DNA of 64,000 nt, taken from Girardinichthys multiradiatus. Lineage: Eukaryota > Chordata > Actinopteri > Cyprinodontiformes > Goodeidae. Every line of letters begins with the position of its first letter. The stretch's first letter is position 1. The notes under the pieces are model-generated. The model ran no database searches and was not told the DNA's origin. It saw nothing but the letters and a program-made list of their open reading frames with translations. Where the stretch lies: the NCBI RefSeq assembly GCF_021462225.1, contig NC_061798.1, positions 20,482,820 to 20,546,819 of the forward strand. Reading direction: 5' to 3'. Positions 1 through 12,147 of this stretch are shown piece by piece. A program made the translations under genes and the position numbers.

Positions 1-659
1 TGTCTCTACATGCTCATCCAGGAGGAGGGAATGCTGCAAGTCACTGACTGGATGCAATCTGCTGGGTTTCCTTAGATAGAAAAACTTTTTATCCAATTTG
101 AATAAATAACTGAATCTGACTGCACTGTTCAATGGTTAGTTATTAATTGGAATCCATGTGCCAGACTTGAAATCTATATGATTCGATTGAATTGACTTAG
201 CCCATTTTAAAGTTACCCACCTTTCACACAATGCAACACTCTCCAATTATTTTTACCTCTGCCTTCCTCCCTCCCTGCTGGATGGAGTAAAGGGGAGTCA
301 GGTTTAGCCTAAACCGGCTCAGTTATGGTTGAGGTGCAAACACACCCTCCATTTCTGCTACCTGTATGACCCCTTCTCTTTTCCAGTGGTTATAATCAGT
401 CTGACAGAGAGAGGTATCCCAATCCTTGTGGTTTTTAGTATAACAATGGCCAACAGTGGGCTCTACTTGGACACACTTTATCAGTGTATTATTTTACTTA
501 GTACCCCTACACATAGCCCATTCTAAAATGGCCAAACTCTAACACTCAGTAGTTTAATCTAACCTCCCCAACAACCCTATACCATTCCAAACCCTTTGTG
601 AAGTGCCTTGAGACGACGTGTGTTGTGAATTGGCGCTATAAAACTGAATTGAATTGAAA
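1..659 (+). repeat. L2-type LINE 3' end, copy A
   Basis: This is the 3' untranslated tail of a teleost L2-clade LINE, cut by the left window edge. It ends with the family signature: 'gtgccttgagacgacgtg', then 'gtgaattggcgctataaaa', then a short ttgaa-type tail. The same tail appears in reverse at 47407-48210 and 54101-55655. Positions about 199-593 hold a block of roughly 395 bp that the 47 kb copy shares and the 54 kb copy lacks, so copies A and B belong to one subfamily. Copies A and B look about 95% alike by eye, which suggests fairly recent insertion. No coding part remains inside the window. Confidence 0.85.
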
Positions 660-1790
660 TATACTAAAGGTGCAACAAGAAAACAGACTTTTAAAATCAT
701 GTTTATATGATCGCCTGACTTACTGAGTGTGAACACTGTCAGGTTTAAATGAGCAGAAAATTATACCTTCCTGCAATTACTTGTTTCTACAAATACTGCA
801 CTGAGATGCCTCTTTCCCTGTGATTTTAAATGAGATGTTTAATTTCTGCTTGCGAGATTATTAGAAAGGCACCAACATATACAGGATTCTCCCTAAAGTC
901 TGCTCGAAATCATGTTATACACCAGACTGAGAGAGTTGCTGAGATACCAAGTCTGAAATTAAAGTAGCATTGCTTGGGAGACTGCCTCAGAGAGATAGAT
1001 AAAGAAAAACTCAGGCAGCCTGTTGGCGTTTTAAGCCACTGGCAAAACCCAATACTTCTGCTTAGTAAGAGTTTGTAAATTCTGCCCAGTTTGACAAATT
1101 TTCACGCAGGGGCAGAGGTCTGAACTTTCTGATACCAAATATGAAGAAAAAGTAAAATAATGGACAGACGTTATGTGGAAGCTGATAAGAGCAAACCGTC
1201 TTGCTTTGTCAGATATGAAAATTGTAAGCAATCTAGGATTTTGGAAGCTCCTGCAGCACGTTGCCAAAAGCAATTATTACCAAAGTTAGTCATTTTGATC
1301 ATAATTACCAAGTCGAAGCACAACCTGATTATCAGGAATTAAGAAACAACTATCAGTCTCTGTCAGTTATTGTTTAATGAATACCTGCCTGTTGAGGTGT
1401 GGCATTATACAACAATAGATGGAGTGAATTCGCTCACTGGCGTTCTCAATCAGCAAGCCCTGCACACATACGAAATAAACACAAACAACCTTTCTCCAAA
1501 ATACAAGACTTTTTAACAAAATACTTTAACTGCCCGTTAAAATACGTCAGTCAACAAACTATTTAACTAGGCTAGTAACATTCAACTGAACTACAAAGTT
1601 AACTAAAAAGAATAAGAAATCTTAAACTGAGAAAAACAGAACAAATAAGAATTAACTGAAACCAATAATAAAATGCAGTAATATCATAATTCAGTGAGAA
1701 CATGTATGTTTTATGAACCAAGACTTCTTTAGAGGAGTTGGGATTAGAGTCAAATTAACTTTAAAAGTCATTGAGCACAACAATTGGTAT
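660..1790. other. Intronic DNA with no recognised feature
   Basis: AT-rich sequence between the L2 tail and the SINE. Short open frames here show no family motifs and look like chance. Confidence 0.5.
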
Positions 1791-2005
1791 GTGGCACGGT
1801 GGCTCAGTTGGTAGCACTGTTGCCTTGCAGCAAGAAGGTCCTTGGTTCAATTCCTGGCCGGGGGTCTCTCTGCATGGAGTTTGCATGTTCTCCCTGTGCA
1901 TGCGTGGGTTCTCACTGTGTACTCCGGCTTCCTCCCACAGTCCAAAGACATGCCTGTTAGGTTACTCTAAATTGCCCTTAGATGAGTGTGTGCTTGGTTG
2001 CACTT
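1791..2005 (+). repeat. tRNA-headed SINE-like repeat, 5' part
   Basis: The 5' end resembles a pol III promoter. TGGCTCAGTTGG (1800-1811) fits the A box TRGYNNARNNGG, and GGTTCAATTCC (1844-1854) is one base from the B box GGTTCGANTCC. The body ('tgcatggagtttgcatgttc', 'cttcctcccacagtccaaa', 'aggttactctaaattgccct') matches the minus-strand copy at 18702-19066. This copy stops where the other continues for about 150 bp, so it is 3'-truncated. Confidence 0.7.
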
Positions 2006-4500
2006 TGGCACCGTGAAACAAAATGTATTTACATTGTTTTCTCTGCCCAGACTCAACTAACTCTCTTTTGTTTTCTGTTTCATTCAGTCCTTTTGTTTTT
2101 GCCCCAAAGGCAAGAGGAGAGGCTGAAAATATAAGTTTTGTTATGGGAAAGGTTGACATATTGAAAGAGCGACAAACACATGAAAACTTTGACACATTCC
2201 ACAGCACCTGCAAACCCAATGTACGTGTTTCTAACCTGCATATTCAGCATACAGACATGCTTTGATTAGTATGACAGACCAGCTGAAAACCTGTTATATC
2301 TTACATGTTCTGTGTTACCTTTCTGCGTGCACATATCTCTGCTTATTTAACTGTACATTTGCATCAAAGTAGCATGTCTTCCCACCTAAAAGCCCTGCAG
2401 ACATCACAGCTCATGGAGCGCTGCAGAACAATCACCCTCACATCTCACTCACAGCACAGCACTTCAGTGACCCACCGCACACCGGCCAAAGTAGAGGCAC
2501 TTTGCATTTATCACCAGTTGCACAGTACTCCTACACTCTGACCGAGAGCAACAGAGACTGGAAGAAGATGAAAAGAAGCACTTTTTATATTTACAGCAGA
2601 AAAAGAAGCTTAGGGAATACCAACAAAAAGAGCCAGGAGGATATATATTTTAAAGCACAATAACATAATAAGAGAGCTGTTTGAGCATATGAGAGCTGAG
2701 GTAAACTCTGCAACAACATCGAAAAAAAGAGATGTAGTGCACTGAATCTTGTTTTTTGAAATGAAGCAATGCCTCGGAGATGAGTCCCAATGGCTATGTG
2801 TGGTAAAGGTTGTGCTTTTATTCAAAACTCTTGAGAAGCAATGACGTCACCTGTCTACCTACTAATCTTCATCGTGTAGGAGGCAGACACTCACCTGAAT
2901 GTGATGAAGGATACAGTCTTGTTAGGATTCTGAGAAACAGGCAGGATGAATTAGCAGTTATTTTCTTAATAATTGAAACAGTCATTAGCAGCCAGTGTTT
3001 CACTGACACTGAATGTGGGTAGAAAATGTAGGTAGGGAAAACTGTAAAAAAAAAAAAAAAAAAAAGGTGCAGAAATCTGGCTGAATACGTCTGTACATGT
3101 TTTGGTTCTTTGAATCATTTTGTGAAAGGCATAGTTTGTGGAAAGGTGATCTCAGAGTACCTTTAGAGTTCTACTGCATTTATCACTGGTGGTATCAGTC
3201 AGCATAAGGGTCCAAGCTCTACAACATCATATATATATATGTCCTTCAACGCAATAGAGGCAGTAATCAGTAGAATTGATATAATAGGAGAAAGTACGTG
3301 ACAACATTGACATTACAAAAGGTAATACAGCATATATTAGGAAAACATGAAATTGTGATATCACAAATGTTTGGTCCGTTTCAGCCGCAATTCAATAAGT
3401 TCTTAAAACCTCATGTATTTCAGCTGACGTTGAAGACGGAAATCGGTTTTCAGCATGATTGACCCACTGTCTCATTACGCTCCTATAGGAGAGTATATGT
3501 TTTCCTTGGTCATTCTTATAACAAAATTAGATGAACCAAACCTGTTGCGGGAGTCAGTTGCTAGAACAGTTGCTACTCCTAGTGACTCCCAAATATGGCA
3601 ACCATACAGACAATATTCTCAGTGAAGATTTTTTTCCGGCTTCATAAATACAAAACAAAATATTTGTGGCAGTTATATCTGTTGAGGTTTAACCCACATC
3701 TAAAAACAAATGTGTTGAATGCAGATAAAAAGGTTACAAGACACACATTTCTCTACGTAGTCAGGTTAATTCTTTATGTGTTGTGAACCTCAAATATTGG
3801 CTTTAAATAGCTTTATTACCTATGACACACAAAATTAATTGTTAAACCTAAATACCCTTTAAAGCCCCTAACTAGTCTGACTCACTGAAAATGCTAAATA
3901 ATAAAATCCATAACATAAGGCTCAACAGATTTAGGCATTTTTACACAATAGAAAGATCCTTAAAAAGTTTATGTACTTTAATGTCACTCTAGATTCTGGT
4001 TTAACATTTTTAAACTGCTGAAATAATTCACATAAAACCCCAACATTTAGACAGGGCTACCTCTGACTCTCTTAAGGACATTAACATAACAGGCACCGTA
4101 CAGAGCCAGCACTCACCCCTGTTCCTTACATCAAAGAAAACTCTGAACAGCGAGCCTTTTCTCCCAATTAGATTTTCTTCAATCAGGATACAAACATCCT
4201 TGACAAACTGCAGGCTGCTGTGAACAGACGGCCCTTACTGAGGTACAGTGCAGGGTGCACATCTACGTGTGATCTCAAATCAAAGGTGCTGTAGGTTTAA
4301 ACAGCACAGGCGAACTTTTTCTTCCCCGGTGTTAGACTGTTTCACTCAATAATATTTTTTTCCTGTCAGACATAAGTTAGTTTGCCATTTTTCCTTAAAG
4401 GAGACATGTGTTTTAATTCCTAGGTTGACATCGTTTGATAATTTGATTATAATTCATAGCTCTGTCTTTCCAGCTCTGTTTAGAGGAAGCTTTAAAAAGT
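2006..4500. other. Intronic DNA; poly-A run only
   Basis: No gene or repeat family was recognised. A run of 20 adenines lies at 3046-3065, and a short (AT)n tract near 3229-3241. Confidence 0.5.
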
Positions 4501-4529
4501 TGAAAATAACAACATTGAGCCGATATTAA

Positions 4530-4674
4530 ACATACTTTTGATTAAGCCCACATTTCTGGATTAAAACGTTTTTTTTTATTGGTCTAATGCAATATTCTAA
4601 TCTTAGATGTCATGTTTTCATTAAAGGTAAGCTAAAAATCATCATAATTAACTGAAATAAAGGCTTTTTAACAT

Positions 4675-4709
<35 letters not shown>

Positions 4710-4784
4710 GTGTTTCACTTAGTGAATCAAGTTACTGAATAAAATTAACTTTTCAATAATATTCAAATTTATTGAATAGATCTA
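4530..4784 (+). repeat. Terminal relic of an AT-rich Tc1-related family, with (AT)n
   Basis: Blocks such as 'aagcccacatttct', 'ttttattggtctaatg', 'atgtgtttcacttagtgaat' and 'agttactgaa' recur in reverse at 55700-55935 and in part at 52950-53073. All three look like the same end of one repeat family. A pure (AT)n tract at about 4680-4708 has expanded inside this copy. Tc1-like element 1 starts two bases beyond its end, so the younger element may have inserted in the older terminus. The family label is inferred from similarity to the ends of element 1. Confidence 0.55.
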
Positions 4785-4786
4785 TA

Positions 4787-6271
4787 CAGGTCCTTCTCAA
4801 AATATTAGCATATTGTGATAAAGTTCATTATTTTCCATAATGTCATGATGAAAATTTAACATTCATATATTTTAGATTCATTGCACACTAACTGAAATAT
4901 TTCAGGTCTTTTATTGTCTTAATACGGATGATTTTGGCATACAGCTCATGAAAACCCAAAATTCATATCTCACAAAATTAGCATATCATTAAAAGGGTCT
5001 CTAAACGAGCTATGAACCTAATCATCTGAATCAACGAGTTAACTCTAAACACCTGCAAAAGATTCCTGAGGCCTTTAAAACTCCCAGCCTGGTTCATCAC
5101 TCAAAACCCCAATCATGGGTAAGACTGCCGACCTGACTGCTGTCCAGAAGGCCACTATTGACACCCTCAAGCAAGAGGGTAAGACACAGAAAGAAATTTC
5201 TGAACGAATAGGCTGTTCCCAGACCTTGGGGGACCTGCGGAAGCAGTGGACTGAGTCTGGAGTAGAAACATTCAGAGCCACCGTGCACAGGCGTGTGCAG
5301 GAAATGGGCTACAGGTGCCGCATTCCCCAGGTCAAGCCACTTTTGAACCAGAAACAGCGGCAGAAGTGCCTGACCTGGGCTACAGAGAAGCAGCACTGGA
5401 CTGTTGCTCAGTGGTCCAAAGTACTTTTTTCGGATGAAAGCAAATTCTGCATGTCATTCGGAAATCAAGGTGCCAGAGTCTGGAGGAAGACTGGGGAGAA
5501 GGAAATGCCAAAATGCCAGAAGTCCAGTGTCAAGTACCCACAGTCAGTGATGGTCTGGGGTGCCGTGTCAGCTGCTGGTGTTGGTCCACTGTGTTTTATC
5601 AAGGGCAGGGTCAATGCAGCTAGCTATCAGGAGATTTTGGAGCACTTCATGCTTCCATCTGCTGAAAAGCTTTATGGAGATGAAGATTTCATTTTTCAGC
5701 ACGACCTGGCACCTGCTCAGTGCCAAAACCACTGGTAAATGGTTTACTGACCATGGTATCACTGTGCTCAATTGGCCTGCCAACTCTCCTGACCTGAACC
5801 CCATAGAGAATCTGTGGGATATTGTGAAGAGAACATTGAGAGACTCAAGACCCAACACTCTGGATGAGCTAAAGGCCGCTATCGAAGCATCCTGGGCCTC
5901 CATAAGACCTCAGCAGTGCCACAGGCTGATTGCCTCCATGCCACGCCGCATGGAAGCAGTCATTTCTGCAAAAGGGTTCCCGACCAAGTATTGAGTGCAT
6001 AACTGTACATGATTATTTGAAGGTTGACGTTTTTTGTATTAAAAACACTTTTCTTTTATTGGTCGGATGAAATATGCTAATTTTGTGAGATAGGAATTTT
6101 GGGTTTTCATGAGCTGTATGCCAAAATCATCTGTATTAAGACAATAAAAGATCTGAAATATTTCAGTTAGTGTGCAATGAATCTAAAATATATGAATGTT
6201 AAATTTTCATCATGACATTATGGAAAATAATGAACTTTATCACAATATGCTAATATTTTTAGAAGGACCTG
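4787..6271 (+). mobile_element. Tc1/mariner element 1 (1485 bp, 200-bp TIRs, DD34E)
   Basis: The element is bounded by TA target duplications (4785-4786 and 6272-6273). Terminal inverted repeats of about 200 bp (4787-4986 and 6072-6271) begin CAGGTCCTTCT and differ at only about four positions, so insertion looks recent. Inside lies a Tc1-type transposase gene on the plus strand that has lost about 45 codons and carries a frameshift, so this copy cannot make its own enzyme. With intact TIRs it could still be moved by a transposase from a full-length relative. Confidence 0.93.
5115..5994 (+). pseudogene. Tc1-like transposase, DD34E, internally deleted and frameshifted
   Basis: This is a cut-and-paste transposase relic. 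Residues 1-36 (MGKTADLTAVQ...) are the start of the paired-like helix-turn-helix DNA-binding domain. At residue 36 (about 5223) the sequence jumps from GCSQ straight to TLGDLRKQW, so roughly 45 residues of the binding domain are missing compared with the usual 340-residue family length. The DDE core follows: FSDESKF (first Asp), QHDLAPA (second Asp) and PIENLWD (Glu), with 34 residues between the last two. Near 5720 a loss of two bases shifts the frame. The C-terminus (KWFTDHGITVLNWPANSPDL to FPTKY) is read in the next frame, to a stop at 5992-5994. Confidence 0.9.
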
Positions 6272-6273
6272 TA

Positions 6274-8084
6274 TAAACACTAAAATATAACAAAGCTAAC
6301 TCAAGCTAACAGGCAGTCAACAGGTAATAGCCAAATCAAACTTATGTAATGTAAAGCAACTTTTGCTTTTTTTGTATAGTAAAACAAGGAATTTCCTACC
6401 TCTTACAGACAAATAGAAAATGAATTGAATGAGAAAATGTTAAGAATGTGGTAAGAATAATTGTCACATAACGCTGTTAAGACATAAAGAAATTCATAAC
6501 CACAGTGTTTTTTTTGGTCCATTAAAACATTATAAAAACTTTTTCCCAAAGTAAACTTATGAGAAAACAAAGTTATTTGCCAAGAAGGAAGTAAACCTGT
6601 TCTGACATGTAGTTTTAAGTTACAACAAATAACAGATTATCTCAAGTTGTTCGTGGAAATTTGGATAAAACCGCAGGATATTTCAACACTAAGCTGATGC
6701 AAAAGTATATCGACCTATGTATGTGCTACCAAACCAAGTGGTTTTAGTTGCTACATACACCCTCCACATAGTTGGGACAGAATTTATGTTAGTACTAGTT
6801 GTTACCATCTTTTACCATTGATCCAGCTTGTTAATGCTGCAGCAATGACCCAATAACCTATTATCTAATCTCAAGATTCACTGTGCTGATGCTCTATCTC
6901 CACTGTTAAAGATTTGGTCACCACTGAACAGTGATGTTTGACAGCATTTCACCAAAAAAAAAAAATGAAGGTTCTTTCCCAAAGGTTACCAGGATAATAA
7001 ATTATATTCTGATGTCTTAGAATCTCCCTCTAACTTAAATACTCAACATTCCAGGAAGGAACAACATGAGAAAACATTAAAGATGGGATCTTCTGGTGGG
7101 AAACTTAGAGATGCTATAAAATAAAAAATATCCTGAATTCAGAAAAGGGCTAATTTTGTGTTTCTATACACATAGCTTGATAAGCTTTGTGTAACAGTTG
7201 CTGTCGTGTGTTAGAACTTTTAATGCTGCAGTGCTATGCCAGCAATGAGCTAATAAAATCCTCTGAGAGCACTGTGAAAAGTCAAGACTTTAGCAACTGA
7301 AGTCAACAATGGAAAATGATTACTCAGTAAGCCTGCTTTAAGAGAGGGCTTACTGATAAATCAAATCCAAACTTTTATCAGAAAGATGTAGACAACTTCA
7401 AGAATCCTTTTTCTCGTCCTACTAAATATCATACTGGTATTATCCACATCAGACAAACCCATAGACCCAACACAGCTTTTAGAGATCTTACCATAGGCTT
7501 AATTATGAATCAACCAGTCAACAGAATCCTGAGCTACACTTAGCACCTATTATTGTAAAAATTGCTATTTTAAACACCCACCCCTCAAATATGTTAAGGA
7601 GGACAACATTTCAGCTTGAACAAGCTGCTTGGCTGTAAGCGTGGATTTAGTTCAGCGTTCAGAGGGTTACTATGGTTTATCTATGTGGGCTGATTGTTAC
7701 AAATAGTCCAAATGGTATGTTAAACAAAGGCTGGCAATGCATTATTATCTTAGCTCAATTATCCAGACCATGTACATGCGGGAAATGAAGATGGGTGAGG
7801 ACAGTCCGGCCTCTAGAGGGTTTGCAAAATGTAAAAAGCTTTAAGATATTCTCACTGTCCTGTGAAACATCATTTTCTGTCTTTACTGTAGTTCTCAAGC
7901 TGCGCTGGGATATGTAAACAAGCTCACAGTTGAATTCACATTTATATTTTCCTATACTCATCCTCGCCTCTTTATCTTCTCTGTCTCAAGGCCATGTACG
8001 CTTTTGTGAAACACGCTAGCGCCCTTTTACTTTCCAGCCCTGTCATATCATCCATTTGTCCTTCTAGGCCCCATGTCTCAAACT

Positions 8085-8086
<2 letters not shown>
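6274..8086. other. Intronic DNA with no recognised feature
   Basis: AT-rich sequence with short homopolymers (for example poly-A near 6953-6964). No coding or repeat signature was recognised. Confidence 0.5.
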
Positions 8087-8137
<51 letters not shown>

Positions 8138-8151
8138 GTACACACACACAC
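8087..8151. repeat. (CA)n microsatellite
   Basis: A pure CA run at 8087-8130 continues to 8151 with two interruptions. Open frames on the opposite strand (Val-Cys repeats) are an artefact of this tract. Confidence 0.95.
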
Positions 8152-10078
8152 TCCTCTGCTCTGTTTTTCAGTTTGCTGAACTGCCCTCCAATTAGTTTGG
8201 CCCCACAAGGCAGCACTGAACCAGTGAGGACACTTAAGCAGGACACACACAGGAGACACACCCACACACACAATCACACTGTGCTTTAGTAACCGTTCTA
8301 TCGTGTCCAGACATATTCAGTCATTCACAGCTGTAATTATTCAGGATTACAGTAGTGAATGTATGGTACCTGCAATCATGTTACAGTGATATTACAGTGC
8401 ATTTAGAGGAATGCTATAGGTTAATACTGCATGTCTTATAACTTTAAAGGCTCACAAATATCATGACGAGTTGAAATTACTTTACAATGCACCATCATCG
8501 CTAAACCTGAGAACGTCGTTATAAGTAGTTTTCATGTGAGTTTAACAGTACAATATCTCCTCAACAAAACATTTGCTTGAGAAAACTGATTTATTTGTGT
8601 CACAGGGTGATTATGGTGCGTGTTAATCAGTAATTAACACCTTTCAATTTCTTGAGATGATGAAATATTTCCTTATTTTCATCACCGCACTCTGCTTACC
8701 TCATTGGTATTTTCTACATCATGCCAGATCAAAGCAGTCATTAATGTTACCTTTCCTCTATAACAAGTTAATACCATGAGCTGTTAAACAAACTAAATGG
8801 CTTCATGTTATTCATCTTATTTACAGCTTTTTTTAAAAGCCAAATGAAAACAAGCAGCGGGTGGCATTTCCACCTGCTTTTCTGCGCATGATTCTTGTTT
8901 ACAAAATAGAGAGTTTCTTTGGAAACACCTAGCGTGGAAAATAATGTGCCATTCATCCCTGTTAAAGTCATGCAATATTTAAAGTAAACAGGCTAAGAGG
9001 CTAGAGCATCATATAAGAAGCGACATGCTTTCCACTCGCAGCTGGAGTCTGGCTCCAGATTGGGAAGAGGGGAGCCCACCTTAACAGTCATACTTTCTGC
9101 AGCCGCTCTTATGTTGCACAATAGTTGGTTTGAAATGATGGGTTGCGCCTTCCACTTTCTGTGTGAAAGCAGAGTAGTGCAGTGCATGCTAACTGAGCCC
9201 ATAGTGCATCTAATTAACCAATTAAATCAGGCAGATGTTTATTCTACAGTTTGCCATCGTCTTCAAAACAACCTATTGTTGGGGATTACACAAATTTTAA
9301 ATTAGTCTCAGTACCTGTTGCTTACCTAGAATTTAATCCTTGATTTTTCTAAATCTTTAGATGCAAATGACCCTATTAGTTAATCAATGTGATGAGTATA
9401 TGAAACTGCTGATTTTCTTTTTAAACTGTCACTGTCAACCGTCTACCTCTTGTTCTCCATGTGTGTGATGGGTGCCTCAAAATTCAAATAAACACAGAAA
9501 TAAATATCATAGACAATCTTAGCATTTATTTATATGTTAGCATCAGTGTAAAATTTGTTGCATTTATTTAAATAAAATGAATTAGATGCCTTTTCAGATT
9601 TAAATGTTTGTGTTAATATCGTGGTTATGCTTTTGGTTATAGGAATTTTCGGTCAAATATTTTGAAGAAAGTTGTGAGAGGAAAACAGACCAGATCTTTA
9701 TGATCACCATGACTCCTTAAATTGCTGGTGTCGATGTTATTCCACACTCATTCATAAAAATAAATGCCAATACCAGATTATCATGAAGCTTGTTATTGAC
9801 TTAAACTGTGTGCAGATAAGATGATAAACATCTTGAACATTCTTATTGGAATCAAATATTCTGGGGAACAAATGCAACACAAAACTGCTACTTAAACCAG
9901 AATCAGCTGCCCAATAATACATTTTGGGTCTTTATTATTAAACAATTTGCACTGTGTATAAATAAGTAGGCTTTGTATACCTAAATATGTAAGTTTTATT
10001 TAAATATATATTTTTTTGATGTTCAAGTTTAACTTCTTGAAAGCTACGTCATGTACGATAGGCATTTTAATGAGGATG
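8152..10078. other. Intronic DNA with no recognised feature
   Basis: AT-rich sequence. No gene, RNA or repeat family was recognised between the microsatellite and the TA target of element 2. Confidence 0.5.
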
Positions 10079-10080
10079 TA

Positions 10081-11350
10081 CAGGGGTTGGACAATGAAAC
10101 TGAAACACCTGTCATTTTAGTGTGGGAGGTTACATAGCTAAATTGGACCAGCCTGGTAGCCAGTCTTCATTGATTGCACATTGCAACAGTAAGAGCAGAG
10201 TGTGAAGGTTCAATAAGCAGGGTAAGAGCACAGTTTTGCTCAAAATATTGAAATGCACACAACATTATGGGTGACATACCAGAGTTCAAAAGAGGACAAA
10301 TTGTTGGTGAACGTCTTGCTGGCGCATCTGTGACCAAGACAGCAAGTCTTTGTGATGTATCAAGAGCCACAGTATCCAGGGTAATGTCAGCATACCACCA
10401 AGAAGGATGAACCACATCCAACAGGATTAACTGTGGACACAAGAGGAAGCTGCCTGAAAGGGATGTTCGGCTGCTAACCCGGATTGTATCCAAAAAACAT
10501 AAAACCACGGCTGCCCAAATCACGGCAGAATTAAATGTGCACCTCAACTCTCCTGTTTCCACCAGAACTGTCCGTCAGGAGCTCCACAGGGTCAATATAC
10601 ACGGCCGGGCTGCTATAGCCAAACCTTTGGTCACTCATGCCAATGCCAAACGTTGGTTTCAATGGTGCAAGGAGCGCAAATCTTGGGCTGTGGACAATGT
10701 GAAACATGTATTGTTCTCTGATGAGTCCACCTTTACTGTTTTCCCCACATCCGGGAGAGTTACGGTGTGGAGAAGCCCCAAAGAAGCGTACCACCCAGAC
10801 TGTTGCATGCCCAGAGTGAAGCATGGGGGTGGATCAGTGATGGTTTGGGCAGCCATATCATGGCATTCCCTTGGCCCAATACTTGTGCTAGATGGGCGCG
10901 TCACTGCCAAGGACTACCGAACCATTCTTGAGGACCATATGCATCCAATGGTTCAAACATTGTATCCTGAAGGTGGTGCCGTGTATCAGGATGACAATGC
11001 ACCAATACACACAGCAAGACTGGTGAAAGATTGGTTTGATGAACATGAAAGTGAAGTTGAACATCTCCCATGGCCTGCACAGTCACCAGATCTAAATATT
11101 ATTGAGCCACGTTGGGGTGTTTTGGAGGAGCGAGTCAGGAAACGTTTTCCTCCACCAGTATCACGTAGTGACCTGGTCACTATCCTGCAAGAAGAATGCC
11201 TTAAAATCCCTCTGACCACTGTGCAGGACTTGTATATGTCATTCCCAAGATGAATTGATGCTGTATTGGCTGCAAAAGGAGGCCCTACACCATACTAATA
11301 AATTATTGTGGTCTAAAACCAGGTGTTTCAGTTTCATTGTCCAACCCCTG
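10081..11350 (+). mobile_element. Tc1/mariner element 2 (1270 bp, perfect 31-bp TIRs)
   Basis: The flanking TA duplications are at 10079-10080 and 11351-11352. The 31-bp ends (10081-10111 and 11320-11350) are perfect reverse complements, starting CAGGGGTTGGACAATGAAAC. The element is full length and carries one transposase gene with only two in-frame stops. Perfect ends and an otherwise open reading frame mark this as the youngest-looking autonomous-type element in the window. Confidence 0.95.
10267..11298 (+). pseudogene. Tc1-like transposase (DD36E spacing) with two in-frame TGA stops
   Basis: One frame runs 343 codons from ATG 10267 to TAA 11296-11298 without any frameshift. It begins MGDIPEFKRGQIVG, a helix-turn-helix DNA-binding domain, and ends VLAAKGGPTPY. 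The catalytic core shows FSDESTF, QDDNAPIHT and NIIEPRWG. There are 36 residues between the Asp that precedes NAP and the Glu, against 34 in elements 1 and 3. TGA codons interrupt at 10408-10410 (codon 48) and 11251-11253 (codon 329). Both could arise from CGA by CpG decay. The second removes only 14 residues, so the first is the main lesion. The spacing matches the DD36E (Incomer-type) group known in animals. That placement is inferred. Confidence 0.9.
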
Positions 11351-11352
11351 TA

Positions 11353-12147
11353 AATGTAATGTAAAGCCAAACAGCCGGAGGTCTAATAGCTCCAGAGAGA
11401 GCTTAAAGTCTATCTTACCATCTCTGATGTGTGACAAACTACACCAAACCACACCTCATACTCAATAGCCCTCCTTTCTCAGGTCCAATCAAGCAGACTG
11501 AAAGGCTGCAGAGGCAGCACTTAAGCAAGTTCTCATGTATGTTGAGTGGTGCACGCAATTTATTTTTTATTTTGCTCCCACTCTTATGTTCACCTTCCAT
11601 TTTGATCTACAGTGTTCCTGAAAAGTACCAATTACTGAGCAGAGAAGGGCAAGAAAGAAGCTGAAAACACTCTATTTGTCCCCTTGACGGGGACAAATAG
11701 ACAGATCGCAGCAGCAGATCTGGACTATTTGCATGGGTATTTGCATGGCAGTCTTGCGTTTATGTCCAGTTTTACTATCAAGCTTGAAATGATTTGCTTA
11801 CTGGCCTCAAGTTGTGGGTAAAACTCTAGTGGATTTTCCCTACTAACAGACATGTTCATCTAAAAAACAGAGCAAAAGCCTGCATATGTCTAGGAATAAG
11901 GAGAGTATGTCTGAGTTGGAGTCAGGAACTGGAGGCATTTCACATCATTTTGTTAAAGAGTGTTAGCCAATGAATAACGCCTCATCGCAATCTGGCCTCT
12001 CAGTGCACAGGGAATGAAGAAGAAATGAGGAAGAAATGCAACTTAGACCCATCAGAAAACGGCGCCAGTCTAGCCATCCCTGGTCAATCTGCACAAAATG
12101 CTGTTTTAGTTCAAGAGAATTGACATCTGGACTGGAAGAGTATCAAA
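11353..12147. other. Intronic DNA; one perfect hairpin
   Basis: No gene or repeat family was recognised apart from the hairpin at 11671-11701. Confidence 0.5.
11671..11701. repeat. Perfect hairpin, 13-bp arms, 5-nt loop
   Basis: TCTATTTGTCCCC (11671-11683) is the exact reverse complement of 11689-11701, around TTGAC. No poly-T follows and no known element end was recognised. Confidence 0.9.

Noticed and set aside
1800..1854. Possible tRNA gene
   Set aside because: A and B boxes fit a tRNA promoter, but the sequence does not close into a cloverleaf and matches the SINE copy at 18702-19066.
8064..8277. Cys/Val-rich minus-strand frames
   Set aside because: Produced by the (CA)n microsatellite.
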